A DNA stretch of 64,000 bases from NVTR01 sp036479015 (GTDB lineage: Bacteria; Pseudomonadota; Alphaproteobacteria; Rhodobacterales; Rhodobacteraceae), in the NCBI GenBank assembly GCA_036479015.1, contig JAZGFB010000037.1:62001-126000 (forward strand). The letters run 5' to 3'. The notes under the pieces are model-generated. The model was not told the origin of the DNA. It saw only the letters and a list, made by a program, of their open reading frames with translations, and ran no database searches. Each line of letters opens with the position of its first letter. The first letter of the stretch is position 1. Positions 17,684-26,413 of the stretch are shown piece by piece. Made by a program: the position numbers and the translations under genes.

Positions 17684-18420
17684 TGGGTATCGCCGGGGAA
17701 TAGATTGGCCAGCTTGGCCATGGCCGCGTCGACCATGGCACTATCTGCACCTCGGATAATGATGTCTGCGCCAAATATGCCTTCATGGTGATACGGGTAG
17801 GACCCCACCGACAGCTCTGGAAAACTGTCCGCAAGCCCGGCCAATGGCCCAGCGATATGGCTTTCACCACGATTGATCCGCAGGGACCGGCTGATCAGCG
17901 GGGTACCACCGGCCAACAGCGGCAATACAGATGCCACCATGGCGGCAAATATCGCCGGAACACCGGCCATGACATGCACATTTTCCAAGCTGAAACCTGG
18001 GGCGCCCGATACCGGGTTGTCAATCAGCGTCGCCCCATCAGGAATGCGGGCCATGCGCAGACGCGCCGGGTTGGTATGACTGCCGGTTTTGGCATAGCGG
18101 GCTTCCAGTATTTCACGGGCATCGTCACGAATACTGATCCCAACACCAAAAGCAGCCGCCACCGCATCAGCGGTAATGTCATCATGGGTCGGCCCAATGC
18201 CCCCCGACGTAAACACCGCACCATAACTTTGGCGCAGGGCGTTCAGGGCGCTGACAATGGCCGCCTGGTCATCAGACACCACGCGCACCTCTTTCAGATC
18301 AATACCGACGGCGGTTAGCTCTGTGGCCAAATGCCGGGTATTACTGTCCTGGGTGCGCCCAGACAGGATTTCATCGCCAATCACCAGAATGGCGGCTGTG
18401 GGGTTGGGCATGGGGCGCAT
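17680..18420 (-). CDS. CinA N-terminal / molybdopterin-binding (MoaB-Mog) domain protein
   Basis: The 246 residues consist of the MoCF-binding-like domain: AAILVIGDEILSGRTQDSN at the start and VFTSGGIGPTHDDITADAVAAAFG around residue 70-95. It is annotated in many Rhodobacterales as competence/damage-inducible protein A. It lacks the C-terminal nicotinamide-nucleotide amidase domain of full-length CinA. Family members include FAD synthase and ADP-ribose pyrophosphatase-like activities, so the reaction here is uncertain. Another in-frame ATG three codons in is possible. It is divergent from sfsA. Confidence 0.88.
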   Translation of the reverse strand: MRPMPNPTAAILVIGDEILSGRTQDSNTRHLATELTAVGIDLKEVRVVSDDQAAIVSALNALRQSYGAVFTSGGIGPTHDDITADAVAAAFGVGISIRDDAREILEARYAKTGSHTNPARLRMARIPDGATLIDNPVSGAPGFSLENVHVMAGVPAIFAAMVASVLPLLAGGTPLISRSLRINRGESHIAGPLAGLADSFPELSVGSYPYHHEGIFGADIIIRGADSAMVDAAMAKLANLFPGDTQ

Positions 18421-18458
18421 CCTTGTGGTGGCTCTGCACCCGGTATAGGTCGGCTGAT

Positions 18459-19163
18459 ATGCAGTTTCAAACCCCCCTTATCCCCGGCACGCTGATCCGA
18501 CGTTACAAACGGTTTCTGGCCGATGTGTTGCTGGATGACGGGCGCAAAGTGGTGGCCCATTGCCCCAATACCGGTGCCATGACCGGGCTGGATGGGCCCG
18601 GTATCAGGGTATGGCTGGAACCCAACGATGACCCCAAGAAAAAGCTAAATTACGGCTGGCGGCTGTCTGAACTGGGCGGTGGGCACTGGGTGGGCATTGA
18701 CGCCATGGTGCCCAACCGGGTGGTTGGTGAAGCCTTGCGCACCAAAGGCGTGGCCGAACTGGCCGACTATTCCGGCGTGCGCCCAGAGGTTAAGTATGGC
18801 GTTAAATCACGCATTGATTTCCTGCTGACAGAACCCGGCCTGCCCGACACCTATGTCGAAGTGAAAAACGTTCACCTTAGCCGCACCCCCGGCTGGGCAG
18901 AATTTCCCGATGCCAAAACAGAACGCGGCGCGCGGCACTTGGATGAGATGGCAGAAATGGTGCGGGCCGGTCACCGAGCGGTGATGTTTTACCTTGTGCA
19001 GCGCACCGATTGCCACAGGTTTCGCCTGGCTGGTGACGTGGACGCCCGCTATGCCAGCGCGTTTGCCGCTGCCCGCACCGCCGGGGTAGATGTTTTATGC
19101 TATGACACACTGATTGACACAGGCAGCGTATCCCTTGGCCAGCCATTACAAGTTGTGATTTAG
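18459..19163 (+). CDS. sfsA: SfsA family DNA/RNA nuclease
   Basis: This 234-residue protein matches SfsA, with LIPGTLIRRYKRFLADVLL at the N-terminus, then HCPNTGAMTGL and RIDFLLTEPGLPDTYVEVKNVHL, which contains the D/E-x-K nuclease-type motif. SfsA was found as 'sugar fermentation stimulation' in E. coli, has an OB-like N-domain and restriction-endonuclease-like C-domain, and its physiological role is unsettled. The ATG at 18459 is chosen because the family begins here; the 12 codons upstream lack similarity. map follows after 64 bp. Confidence 0.94.
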   Translation: MQFQTPLIPGTLIRRYKRFLADVLLDDGRKVVAHCPNTGAMTGLDGPGIRVWLEPNDDPKKKLNYGWRLSELGGGHWVGIDAMVPNRVVGEALRTKGVAELADYSGVRPEVKYGVKSRIDFLLTEPGLPDTYVEVKNVHLSRTPGWAEFPDAKTERGARHLDEMAEMVRAGHRAVMFYLVQRTDCHRFRLAGDVDARYASAFAAARTAGVDVLCYDTLIDTGSVSLGQPLQVVI

Positions 19164-19227
19164 AGCCTCTGGTTCTTGGCCCCATCCTGGCCTATATGAA
19201 ACCCAACACTGCTATAGGAGACACCCG

Positions 19228-20037
19228 TTGGAAAACGCAAACCGCGGTCATTTAACCAAGGACGGCATTCGAATTTACGAGACCAGCGATTTCGCCGGTA
19301 TGCAGGCGTCTGGCCAACTGGCGGCACAAATTCTGGATGAGATCGCCGAATTTGTCGTGCCCGGCGTGACCACTGCGCGCCTGGATGAAATCATTACCAA
19401 TAAGATCGAAACCGCTGGCGCAAAATCTGCGACCATTGGTTACAAAGGCTATCAGCATGCCAGCTGCATTTCGGTGAACCATGTGGTGTGCCACGGAATT
19501 CCTGGCACTAAGATGTTGAAAGAAGGCGATATTTTAAACATCGACGTCACCGTGATCGTTGATGGCTGGTTCGGCGACACCAGCCGTATGTATGTGGCGG
19601 GCAAACTGTCGCGCAAATCTGAGCGCCTGATACAGGTCACCCATGACGCGCTGATGCTGGGCATAGAGGCCGTGAAACCCGGCAATACCTTTGGCGATAT
19701 CGGGTTCGCGATTCAGCAATATGTGGAAAATAACCGCATGTCGGTGGTGCGTGATTTCTGCGGCCACGGGTTGGGCCGGGTGTTCCACGCGCCGCCCAAT
19801 GTGCTGCATTACGGGCGCGCAGGCACCGGCGCGGTGCTGGAAGAAGGCATGTTTTTCACGATTGAGCCGATGGTCAATCTGGGCCGCCCCGAAACCAAAG
19901 TTCTGGCCGATGACTGGACAGCGGTAACCCGCGACAAATCGCTGACAGCGCAATTTGAACATTCAATCGGCGTCACGGCAAATGGGGCCGAAATATTCAC
20001 GAAGTCGCCAAACGGCACGTTTGAGCGGACCTATTAA
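19228..20037 (+). CDS. map: Type I methionine aminopeptidase
   Basis: This 269-residue metalloprotease removes initiator methionine. The five metal ligands are in place: Asp in ILNIDVTVIVDG, Asp in WFGDTSRMY, His in FCGHGLGRVFHAPP, Glu in FTIEPMVN and Glu in AQFEHSIGVT. The start codon is TTG at 19228 with GGAG 8 bases upstream; no ATG or GTG is available before the conserved part. Its stop shares TTAA with the stop of the convergent HAD gene. Confidence 0.96.
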   Translation: MENANRGHLTKDGIRIYETSDFAGMQASGQLAAQILDEIAEFVVPGVTTARLDEIITNKIETAGAKSATIGYKGYQHASCISVNHVVCHGIPGTKMLKEGDILNIDVTVIVDGWFGDTSRMYVAGKLSRKSERLIQVTHDALMLGIEAVKPGNTFGDIGFAIQQYVENNRMSVVRDFCGHGLGRVFHAPPNVLHYGRAGTGAVLEEGMFFTIEPMVNLGRPETKVLADDWTAVTRDKSLTAQFEHSIGVTANGAEIFTKSPNGTFERTY

Positions 20038-20681
20038 AGCCCCAACAGCACCGGCAATTCAGCCATTGCGCGGATAACCCTGGCCCCGGTGGCCGCCAGC
20101 CTCTCCGGATCAGAGCGTTCGGCGTATCCGATGCAGGGCATGCCCGCATTGGCGGCAGCGGTGCACCCCGAAGCGCTGTCATCAATCATAATGCAATCGG
20201 CCGGGTCGGTGTTGAAATGCCGCGCCGCGATAAGCAACAGTTCGGGGTCAGGCTTGGCGGTGCCATAGGTGTGGGCCGAAAATACCCGCCCCTCAAACCT
20301 GTCCCACAAGCCATGCTGCCCAAGGGTGATCTGCATTTTTTCAGGTGGGCCGTTGGACACAACGCAATTGGCAATGCCGATGGCGTCAACGCGGTTCAGA
20401 ATATCTAGAATACCGCTGATCAGCCGCACACCTTTTTGCAGCTCAACATGCACGCGCCGGTAATAGTCCGGCACCCAGTCGGGCGGCAAATCTGCCCCCA
20501 TATCGCGTGCTGTAACTGCCACACCGGCAATGGTGCCGCCAACAAACAAGTCATCACAATCGGCCAGGCTTAGGTGCAGCCCGTACCCTGCCAGATCCTT
20601 TATCAAAAACGCATTGGTCACAGGCTCGCTGTCCACCAGCACACCGTCACAGTCAAAAATAATCAACTTGGGCTGGGTCAT
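20034..20681 (-). CDS. HAD-superfamily hydrolase (phosphoglycolate phosphatase-like)
   Basis: This 215-residue HAD subfamily IA protein has motif I KLIIFDCDGVLVDSEP, a cap domain, motif II NCVVSNGPPEK, the motif III lysine in TAKPDPELL and motif IV CIMIDDSASGC. Similar proteins are beta-phosphoglucomutases, phosphoglycolate phosphatases or YieH-like phosphatases, and the substrate cannot be fixed. Its start overlaps the stop of rsmD by 4 bp, so it is read from the rsmD mRNA. Confidence 0.9.
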   Translation of the reverse strand: MTQPKLIIFDCDGVLVDSEPVTNAFLIKDLAGYGLHLSLADCDDLFVGGTIAGVAVTARDMGADLPPDWVPDYYRRVHVELQKGVRLISGILDILNRVDAIGIANCVVSNGPPEKMQITLGQHGLWDRFEGRVFSAHTYGTAKPDPELLLIAARHFNTDPADCIMIDDSASGCTAAANAGMPCIGYAERSDPERLAATGARVIRAMAELPVLLGL

Positions 20682-21241
20682 TTTTCAAGCTCCAGAAAAT
20701 GCACATGGGTATCGCCATATCGGCGCATATCAAGCTGGTCAAATCCGCCCGGTGGCGGCAGTGCCTGGCCCTCTTCAAACACAATCAGGGCACCGGGTGA
20801 CACCCAGCCGCCTGCCAACGCGCTGGTAAGGGCTTTTTCACCCAAACCCTTGCCATAGGGCGGGTCAAGAAAGATCAGATCAAAGGGGTCAGTATTACAC
20901 TTGCCCAACTGGGTGGCGCTGCGACGTTGCACATTGGTTTCAGGGCCAGCGCGACACAATTCAATGTTTTGGCGGATCAGCGACAGCGCCTTGGCGCCAT
21001 CATCAACAAAGCTCACATGCGCTGCCCCGCGTGACCAGGCTTCCAGCCCCAGCGCGCCGGTGCCAGCAAATAGGTCCAGCACACGAACGCCCGCTATCGG
21101 GTTGCCATAAGCCCCGCCCATCAGCACATTAAAAATGCTTTCGCGCACCCGGTCGGTTGTGGGGCGCAAATGCGCGGCCATGTCGCCTTTGCCAACTGAC
21201 GCCAGTTTCAGACCGCGCTTTTTACCCGAAATGATCCGCAT
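20678..21241 (-). CDS. rsmD: 16S rRNA (guanine966-N2)-methyltransferase
   Basis: This 187-residue SAM-dependent methyltransferase has N-terminal MRIISGKKRGLKL and RPTTDRVRESIFN, motif I as LDLFAGTGALGLEAWSRGA, and the catalytic LDPPY tetrad of N-methyltransferases (FLDPPYGKG). It methylates G966 of 16S rRNA in 30S subunits. The start codon overlaps the stop of the upstream flavoprotein gene by 1 bp, and the HAD gene overlaps it downstream, making a three-gene minus-strand unit. Confidence 0.96.
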   Translation of the reverse strand: MRIISGKKRGLKLASVGKGDMAAHLRPTTDRVRESIFNVLMGGAYGNPIAGVRVLDLFAGTGALGLEAWSRGAAHVSFVDDGAKALSLIRQNIELCRAGPETNVQRRSATQLGKCNTDPFDLIFLDPPYGKGLGEKALTSALAGGWVSPGALIVFEEGQALPPPGGFDQLDMRRYGDTHVHFLELEK

Positions 21242-22452
21242 CAGGGTCTCAACAGGGATTTCAGGTCGGTTTCCGGGTCGGCGATGGCCGCCCCCTCCGG
21301 TGATTTCCCGGCTTCTATCAAGCGTTTGCCAACCATATAGGCGCGCGGGTCGTTAATGGCGTCAACAGCCAATAATGCATCACCTTGATAGTACCAAAAA
21401 GAGATGGAAGCATCCGTTTCACCGGGCCGCGTCACCACCCTGTCATAGCCGGTATTCAACCCGGCAATTTGCAATTTCATGTCAAACTGATCCGACCAGA
21501 ACCAGGGTTTTGCAACATAGGCCCTGTCCCCCCCCAGCATATTTGCCGCCACCAGTTCGGCCTGATCAATGGCGTTACCCACGCTTTCCAGCCGGATTCG
21601 ATTGCCGTTGAACATGAACGACGCGCAATCCCCAGCGGCCCAGATCGCCGGGTCAGATGTCTGGCCATGGGCATCGGTTTTTATGCCATTATCAGTGTCT
21701 ATTCCTGCTATTTCAGCCAAATCAATGTCAGGGCGAATACCGACACCAACGATCACAAAATCAACCGCCAGTTCGGTGCCATCGGTCAGGGTTGCGCCGG
21801 AAACACGACCCGTTCCGCTTAGATGATCCAGCCCAACGCCCTCGCGGATATCAACACCCTGGGCCCGATGCGCGGCACGGATAAAGTCGGATGTTTCAGG
21901 CGCCGCCACCCTTTGCAAAATGCGCTGGGCCATTTCCACCAATGTGACATTCAGACCTTTTCGCGCCGCCACGGCAGCCGCCTCTAACCCGATATAGCCG
22001 CCACCAACGATCAAAACCCGACGCCCGGCCTGAAATTCGGCGGCCATCGCGTCGGCATCTGCCAGCGTGCGCACGGTATAAACACCGCCTAGGTCACCAC
22101 CGATTTTTGCGGGCAATTTATGCGGAATAGACCCTGTTGTTAGGGCCAGCTGGTCATAGGCGATGACCTCATCCCCCAGCGTAACGGTCTTGGCAACCGG
22201 ATCAATGCCAGACACCCCAACCCCGGTTTTCAGAGTTATATCCTGCTCAGCGTAAAAACTTTCCGGCCTCAGGAACATGCGGTCCAGATCCATATCACCC
22301 AGCAGGTATTTCTTGGACAGCGGCGGGCGTTGATAGGGCGGCTGGGCTTCTGCACCAATCAGTGTGATCGCGCCACCGTGGCCCAGACTGCGCAGTTTGG
22401 TAACCAGGGCCTGACCCGCCTGACCCGCCCCGATAACAATGATATGGCCCAT
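21241..22452 (-). CDS. FAD-dependent oxidoreductase, ferredoxin-NAD(P) reductase type
   Basis: This 403-residue protein has two Rossmann motifs: GHIIVIGAGQAGQALVTKL for FAD at the N-terminus and VLIVGGGYIGLEAAAVAARKG for NAD(P)H near residue 150. The C-terminal IWAAGDCASF follows, then the reductase C-terminal domain (FWSDQFDMKLQIAG). This is the putidaredoxin/rhodocoxin reductase family, which feeds ferredoxins of oxygenases. No ferredoxin or oxygenase gene is adjacent. ATG at 22452 is chosen: GGGGTG precedes it, and upstream in-frame codons do not fit the family. Confidence 0.92.
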   Translation of the reverse strand: MGHIIVIGAGQAGQALVTKLRSLGHGGAITLIGAEAQPPYQRPPLSKKYLLGDMDLDRMFLRPESFYAEQDITLKTGVGVSGIDPVAKTVTLGDEVIAYDQLALTTGSIPHKLPAKIGGDLGGVYTVRTLADADAMAAEFQAGRRVLIVGGGYIGLEAAAVAARKGLNVTLVEMAQRILQRVAAPETSDFIRAAHRAQGVDIREGVGLDHLSGTGRVSGATLTDGTELAVDFVIVGVGIRPDIDLAEIAGIDTDNGIKTDAHGQTSDPAIWAAGDCASFMFNGNRIRLESVGNAIDQAELVAANMLGGDRAYVAKPWFWSDQFDMKLQIAGLNTGYDRVVTRPGETDASISFWYYQGDALLAVDAINDPRAYMVGKRLIEAGKSPEGAAIADPETDLKSLLRP

Positions 22453-22536
22453 AAGCACCCCTTGAGTTTTGGTTTTCACCTGCTGTGGAAACCTATATCG
22501 TGCAACCAAGTGAACGCAATAAAACAGAAATGCAAA

Positions 22537-23031
22537 ATGACGTTAACAATTGGCACCAAGCTGCCCGATGCGGCACTGATATTGATGACAGAGAACGGGC
22601 CAGAACAGGTTTCCCTGTCTGAAAAGCTGAAAGATCGCAAAGTGATCATCTTTGCACTGCCCGGTGCCTTTACCCCGACGTGCAGTGTGGCCCATGTGCC
22701 CAGCTTTATTCGAACAGCCGATAAGTTGACTGAAAATGGTGTGGATGAGATCATCTGCATTTCGGTCAATGATGCCTATGTCATGGGCGAATGGGGCAAG
22801 TCCACTGGCGGAACAGCGGCTGGCATCACATTTTTGGCAGATGCTGACAGTTCCTTTACCACGGCAATTGGTATGAAATTTGACGCAGCCGCAACCGGGT
22901 TATTCGGCCGCTCAAAGCGCTATTCGATGCTGGTTGAGAACACAATCATCACCACCTTGAACATAGAAACCGCGCGCGGCGTATGTGATCTGACCGGGGG
23001 CGAAACCATGTTGGCGCAGATAACCGGTTAG
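22537..23031 (+). CDS. Peroxiredoxin, Prx5 (thioredoxin/glutaredoxin-linked) type
   Basis: This 164-residue protein of the AhpC/TSA Prx5 subgroup begins MTLTIGTKLPDAALIL and has the peroxidatic Cys in PGAFTPTCSVAHVPSF, with Thr three residues before the Cys and the later Arg conserved in RSKRYSML. It reduces hydrogen peroxide and alkyl hydroperoxides using glutathione/glutaredoxin or thioredoxin. The ATG at 22537 matches the family start. It is divergent from the flavoprotein gene (84 bp apart). Its TAG stop overlaps the TAA of the convergent FemAB-like gene in TTAG. Confidence 0.94.
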   Translation: MTLTIGTKLPDAALILMTENGPEQVSLSEKLKDRKVIIFALPGAFTPTCSVAHVPSFIRTADKLTENGVDEIICISVNDAYVMGEWGKSTGGTAAGITFLADADSSFTTAIGMKFDAAATGLFGRSKRYSMLVENTIITTLNIETARGVCDLTGGETMLAQITG

Positions 23032-24206
23032 GGCGCGTCTGACGTGCGAAACGGCCCCATGCTGGCAACCACCTGATTTTCATGATCCACCGCAGCGCGC
23101 TCAGTTTCCAGAAACTGCGCAACCGCATCACGAAACCCCGGTTCAGCGATCCAGTGCAGCGAATGGGTGGTCACCGGCATATAGCCGCGCGCCAGTTTGT
23201 GATCGCCCTGCGCACCTGCCTCTACCCGTTTCATGCCGTGCTCAATAGCGTGGTCAATGGCCCGGTAATAGCACAGCTCAAAGTGCAATGCCGGGTGGTG
23301 TTCGATGCAGCCCCAATAGCGACCAAACAGCGTGTCACGGCCAATGAAATTCAGCGCCCCTGCAACAAATTCACCGCCCCGTTCGGCCAATACCAACAAC
23401 ACGTCTTCGCGCATGAATTGCTGTATTTCGTCGAAAAACCCCCGCGTTAGATACGGTGTTCCCCATTTTTTGGCCCCGGTTGACTGGTAAAATTCCCAAA
23501 ACGCATCCCAGTGTTCTGGCTGTATCTGATCGCCGGTCAGCATCAGCACCTGACCGCCAAAATCATTGGCCTGCGCCCGTTCGCGGCGGATGTTTTTACG
23601 CTTGCGCGATGACAGGTTGGCGGTGAAATCAGCAAAGCTGCCATAGCCGTCATTTACCCAGTGAAACTGTTGCCCGGTGCGGTGCATCAGACCCATCTGG
23701 GTGCCAGCCAACACTTCATCCCGGGTGCAAAACGTCAGGTGCAGCGACGATACCTGATTGTTTAGCGCCAGCTGAATAGCACCCTGAACCAGCGCTGATT
23801 GCCCCGCCACCTCAAACCCCGGACGGCACAGCAAACGCCGGCCAGTTGCCGGGGTAAAGGGGGCGGCAATCTGCAATTTTGGGTAATAATCACCCCCTGC
23901 CTGTTCATAAGCGTGGGCCCAGGCATGATCGAACACATATTCACCCTGGCTGTTGCCCTTGGCATACAGCGGCGCAACAGCAATGATCTGGCCCTGATCA
24001 CGGGCCACAATGGGCCGGGCCGCCCAACCGGTTCCAGGGCCAACCGACCCTGATCGCTCCAGCGCACTTAGAAATCGGTGTGTGGTAAACGGGTCAATCG
24101 GCGCCAACCCATCGCTGGTTTGCGGGCAGGCGCAGGCATCCCAATCCCCCGGGTCGATGTCACTGACACCATTTAGCACGCTAATTTCTATTTCAGCATC
24201 AGCCAT
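23028..24206 (-). CDS. FemAB/GNAT-like protein of the DUF482 (peptidogalycan) family
   Basis: This 392-residue protein has the family signs DPFTTHRFLSALERSGSVG, VFDHAWAHAYEQAGGDYYPKL, FHWVNDGYGSFADFTANLSS with SRKRKNIRRER, and the C-terminal YMPVTTHSLHWIAEPGFRDAV. These proteins have an acetyltransferase-like fold and have been called peptidogalycan biosynthesis proteins; the true reaction is unknown. The ATG at 24206 fits, overlapping the GDPD gene stop by 8 bp; longer upstream reading is the shadow of that gene. Confidence 0.88.
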   Translation of the reverse strand: MADAEIEISVLNGVSDIDPGDWDACACPQTSDGLAPIDPFTTHRFLSALERSGSVGPGTGWAARPIVARDQGQIIAVAPLYAKGNSQGEYVFDHAWAHAYEQAGGDYYPKLQIAAPFTPATGRRLLCRPGFEVAGQSALVQGAIQLALNNQVSSLHLTFCTRDEVLAGTQMGLMHRTGQQFHWVNDGYGSFADFTANLSSRKRKNIRRERAQANDFGGQVLMLTGDQIQPEHWDAFWEFYQSTGAKKWGTPYLTRGFFDEIQQFMREDVLLVLAERGGEFVAGALNFIGRDTLFGRYWGCIEHHPALHFELCYYRAIDHAIEHGMKRVEAGAQGDHKLARGYMPVTTHSLHWIAEPGFRDAVAQFLETERAAVDHENQVVASMGPFRTSDAP

Positions 24207-24969
24207 GCTGGTGCGTGGGCAAATACCCTTCAAAGGTAATGTTATCCGCCAGCTCACGGGCAACCGCTTCGTCAGCATGGCTTTTGACCGTCCAGCACAG
24301 AACCGGGGTACCGTTTGATCGCAGCTCAACGACCCGTTGTCGGTCAAGATCATCCAACCGATGGGAAATGAAACAGGACCCGGTACTTTCAAAATCGGGA
24401 ATGGCGCGCAAATGGTCCCGTATATAGCTTGGCAACATCCCCCAGTTTTCTTCACGGAATGACCCCGTGACCAGCCCGCGCGGCGTGTCGGGCAAAAGCT
24501 GCGCCATGGCCGCAACCGCATGTGGGTTGAATGACATAACAGCAACGTCGCCAGCATAGTGTTTAAGATCGGCCGCAATGGCGGCTTCCAGGGGTCCGGT
24601 ATTTGCGCCCATCGCGCCGTCTTGGTCTTTTATTTCGATCAAAACCGGCACTTGCCCGGCGACCACGGTCAATACCTGCGCCAAAGTCGGTATAGTATCA
24701 TCGCTGCCGATCAACGTGACCTCGGCCAGAAAACTGGCGTTTCGCTGATGTATAGACCCTGTTTCGCCCGTCAAACGGCCAAGGTCATAGTCATGAAACA
24801 CCATGGCGTGCCCATCATTGGACCGCTGGATATCAATCTCAATGCCGTAGCCCGCATCAATGGCCGCCCGAACTGCCGACAGCGAATTTTCAGCTCGGCC
24901 CTGGGCCACATCATGCAACCCGCGATGGGCAATGGGCACCTTTAGAAATGATGGCGCAAGGCAGGTCAT
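24199..24969 (-). CDS. Glycerophosphodiester phosphodiesterase family protein
   Basis: This 256-residue TIM-barrel enzyme has the catalytic set of GDPD: PIAHRGLHD, ENSLSAVRAAIDAGYGIEIDIQ with metal-binding Glu and Asp, and MVFHDYDLGRLTG. It is expected to split glycerophosphodiesters into glycerol-3-phosphate and an alcohol. No signal peptide is seen, so it acts in the cytoplasm like UgpQ. Start and stop overlap the RidA gene (4 bp) and the FemAB-like gene (8 bp), giving a three-gene operon RidA-GDPD-FemAB. Confidence 0.92.
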   Translation of the reverse strand: MTCLAPSFLKVPIAHRGLHDVAQGRAENSLSAVRAAIDAGYGIEIDIQRSNDGHAMVFHDYDLGRLTGETGSIHQRNASFLAEVTLIGSDDTIPTLAQVLTVVAGQVPVLIEIKDQDGAMGANTGPLEAAIAADLKHYAGDVAVMSFNPHAVAAMAQLLPDTPRGLVTGSFREENWGMLPSYIRDHLRAIPDFESTGSCFISHRLDDLDRQRVVELRSNGTPVLCWTVKSHADEAVARELADNITFEGYLPTHQHG

Positions 24970-25430
24970 GCGATCTGAAATATGCCCTCAATTTCAACGG
25001 CAACACCAAATGGCAGCGAAACAGCACTCACAGCAGACCGTGCATGGCGGCCAGCCTCGCCCAGCGCTTCCACCAGAAAATCCGACGCGCCATTGATCAC
25101 GGCAGGCTGGTCGCCAAAATCTGCGGTGGAATTGACAAAACCGGTTAATTTTACGACCCGCACAAGGCGGTCAATATCACCCCCACAGGCGGCCTTTAGT
25201 TGGGCCAAAAGGCCAATGGCACAGGTGCGCGCGGCTGCTGCACCATCGGCAACAGACATGTCAGCCCCCAGTTTTCCAACGGTAAACTGGCCATCAACCA
25301 TTGAAATCTGGCCAGACACATAAACAGTGTCGCCAACCTGAACAAACGGCACATAATTGGCCGCCGGGGCCGGGGCGTCTGGCAGGGTTACGCCCAGCTT
25401 GGCCAGGTTTTCTTCTATTTTGCTGCTCAT
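24966..25430 (-). CDS. RidA family (YjgF/YER057c/UK114) protein
   Basis: This 154-residue protein begins MSSKIEENLAKLGVTLPDAP and carries TVYVSGQIS, VVKLTGFVNSTADF and the conserved Arg in HARSAVSAVSLPFGVAVEIEG. RidA proteins hydrolyse reactive enamine/imine intermediates such as 2-aminoacrylate; this longer member belongs to a subgroup of less certain substrate. ATG at 25430 is chosen from the family start; residues further upstream are not conserved-looking. It is the first gene of the minus-strand operon and diverges from mlaA. Confidence 0.92.
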   Translation of the reverse strand: MSSKIEENLAKLGVTLPDAPAPAANYVPFVQVGDTVYVSGQISMVDGQFTVGKLGADMSVADGAAAARTCAIGLLAQLKAACGGDIDRLVRVVKLTGFVNSTADFGDQPAVINGASDFLVEALGEAGRHARSAVSAVSLPFGVAVEIEGIFQIA

Positions 25431-25660
25431 TTGGGGTGCTCCAACAGTGGTTTCAGCAGACGGTAACGGTGTTTGCCTGTGCTGAAAACTGAATAATGTT
25501 ATCAACAGCCGGGCGATATCATGCCTAATCAAACCCAAATCACCACTGTTGTCGCTAATTGGCCACAACTTTCGCTAGAACTTGGCCAAAGCATGGGTTT
25601 TGCTACATAGATTATTATGTGAAATAGGGCGCACAATGTTTAGACGGAAAGCCATTTTTA

Positions 25661-26413
25661 ATGGGACACTCTATCAGTATCGGTTACCGGGCCTTGGCCC
25701 TATCAGCGTTTTTAGCTCTGTCAGCCTGCGCAAGCGCTGACGTTTCCGGCGGTATATTTGACCCCTACGAGGTTCAGAACCGCAAAATACATGACTTTAA
25801 CCGTGGGGTTGATACAGCCCTGTTGCGGCCCGCATCCACAACATATGGCGGCATTTTGCCTGAACCCGTGCGTCAGGGTGTTGGTAATTTTGCCGGCAAC
25901 CTGTCTATTCCGGGTGCCGTTGTAAACGACCTGTTGCAACTGAATATAGAAGACGCCCTGCATAACACGGCGCGGTTTTTGGTAAACACCACCATCGGCT
26001 TGGGCGGGATATTTGACCCGGCACAGGCCGCCGGAATAGAGCCCCGCGACGCTGATTTCGGTGAAACAATGCATGTTTGGGGCATCAACGAAGGTGCCTA
26101 TATAGAGGTGCCGTTCGTCGGCCCGTCCACCGCCCGCGATACCGTCGGCATGGTGGTCGATCTGATCATTGACCCCGTAAACACGTTGCTGCCGACACCC
26201 GAACGCTATGTGGCGCCAGTGGCATCGATGGCATCAACAGTTGGTGATCGCTATCGCTACCAGGGCACTGTAGACTCTATATTATACGAAAGCGCTGACA
26301 GTTACGCGCAATCGCGACTGCTTTATCTGGACAACCGCCGCTTTACGCTGGGAAAAGCAGGCGATGAACCGGATGAAGATGACTATGACCTGTATGAGGA
26401 AACCTATGAGTAA
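25661..26413 (+). CDS. mlaA: MlaA-family outer-membrane lipoprotein (VacJ)
   Basis: This 250-residue protein has a lipoprotein signal peptide ending in the lipobox LSAC (about residue 20-23). It also has the MlaA core: DPYEVQNRKIHDFNRGVDTALLRP, the GGILPEPVRQGVGNFAGNL block, and FGETMHVWGINEGAYIEVPFVGPSTARDTVG. MlaA removes phospholipids from the outer leaflet of the outer membrane and passes them to MlaC. An MlaC-like protein is encoded directly after with an 8-bp overlap. The acidic C-terminus (DEPDEDDYDLYEE) is unusual but lies after the fold. Confidence 0.94.
   Translation: MGHSISIGYRALALSAFLALSACASADVSGGIFDPYEVQNRKIHDFNRGVDTALLRPASTTYGGILPEPVRQGVGNFAGNLSIPGAVVNDLLQLNIEDALHNTARFLVNTTIGLGGIFDPAQAAGIEPRDADFGETMHVWGINEGAYIEVPFVGPSTARDTVGMVVDLIIDPVNTLLPTPERYVAPVASMASTVGDRYRYQGTVDSILYESADSYAQSRLLYLDNRRFTLGKAGDEPDEDDYDLYEETYE

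Noticed and set aside
23028..24578. FemAB-like gene extended upstream to 24578
   Set aside because: The added codons read through the GDPD gene in another frame and give Cys/Arg/Trp-rich sequence; the ATG at 24206 fits the family.
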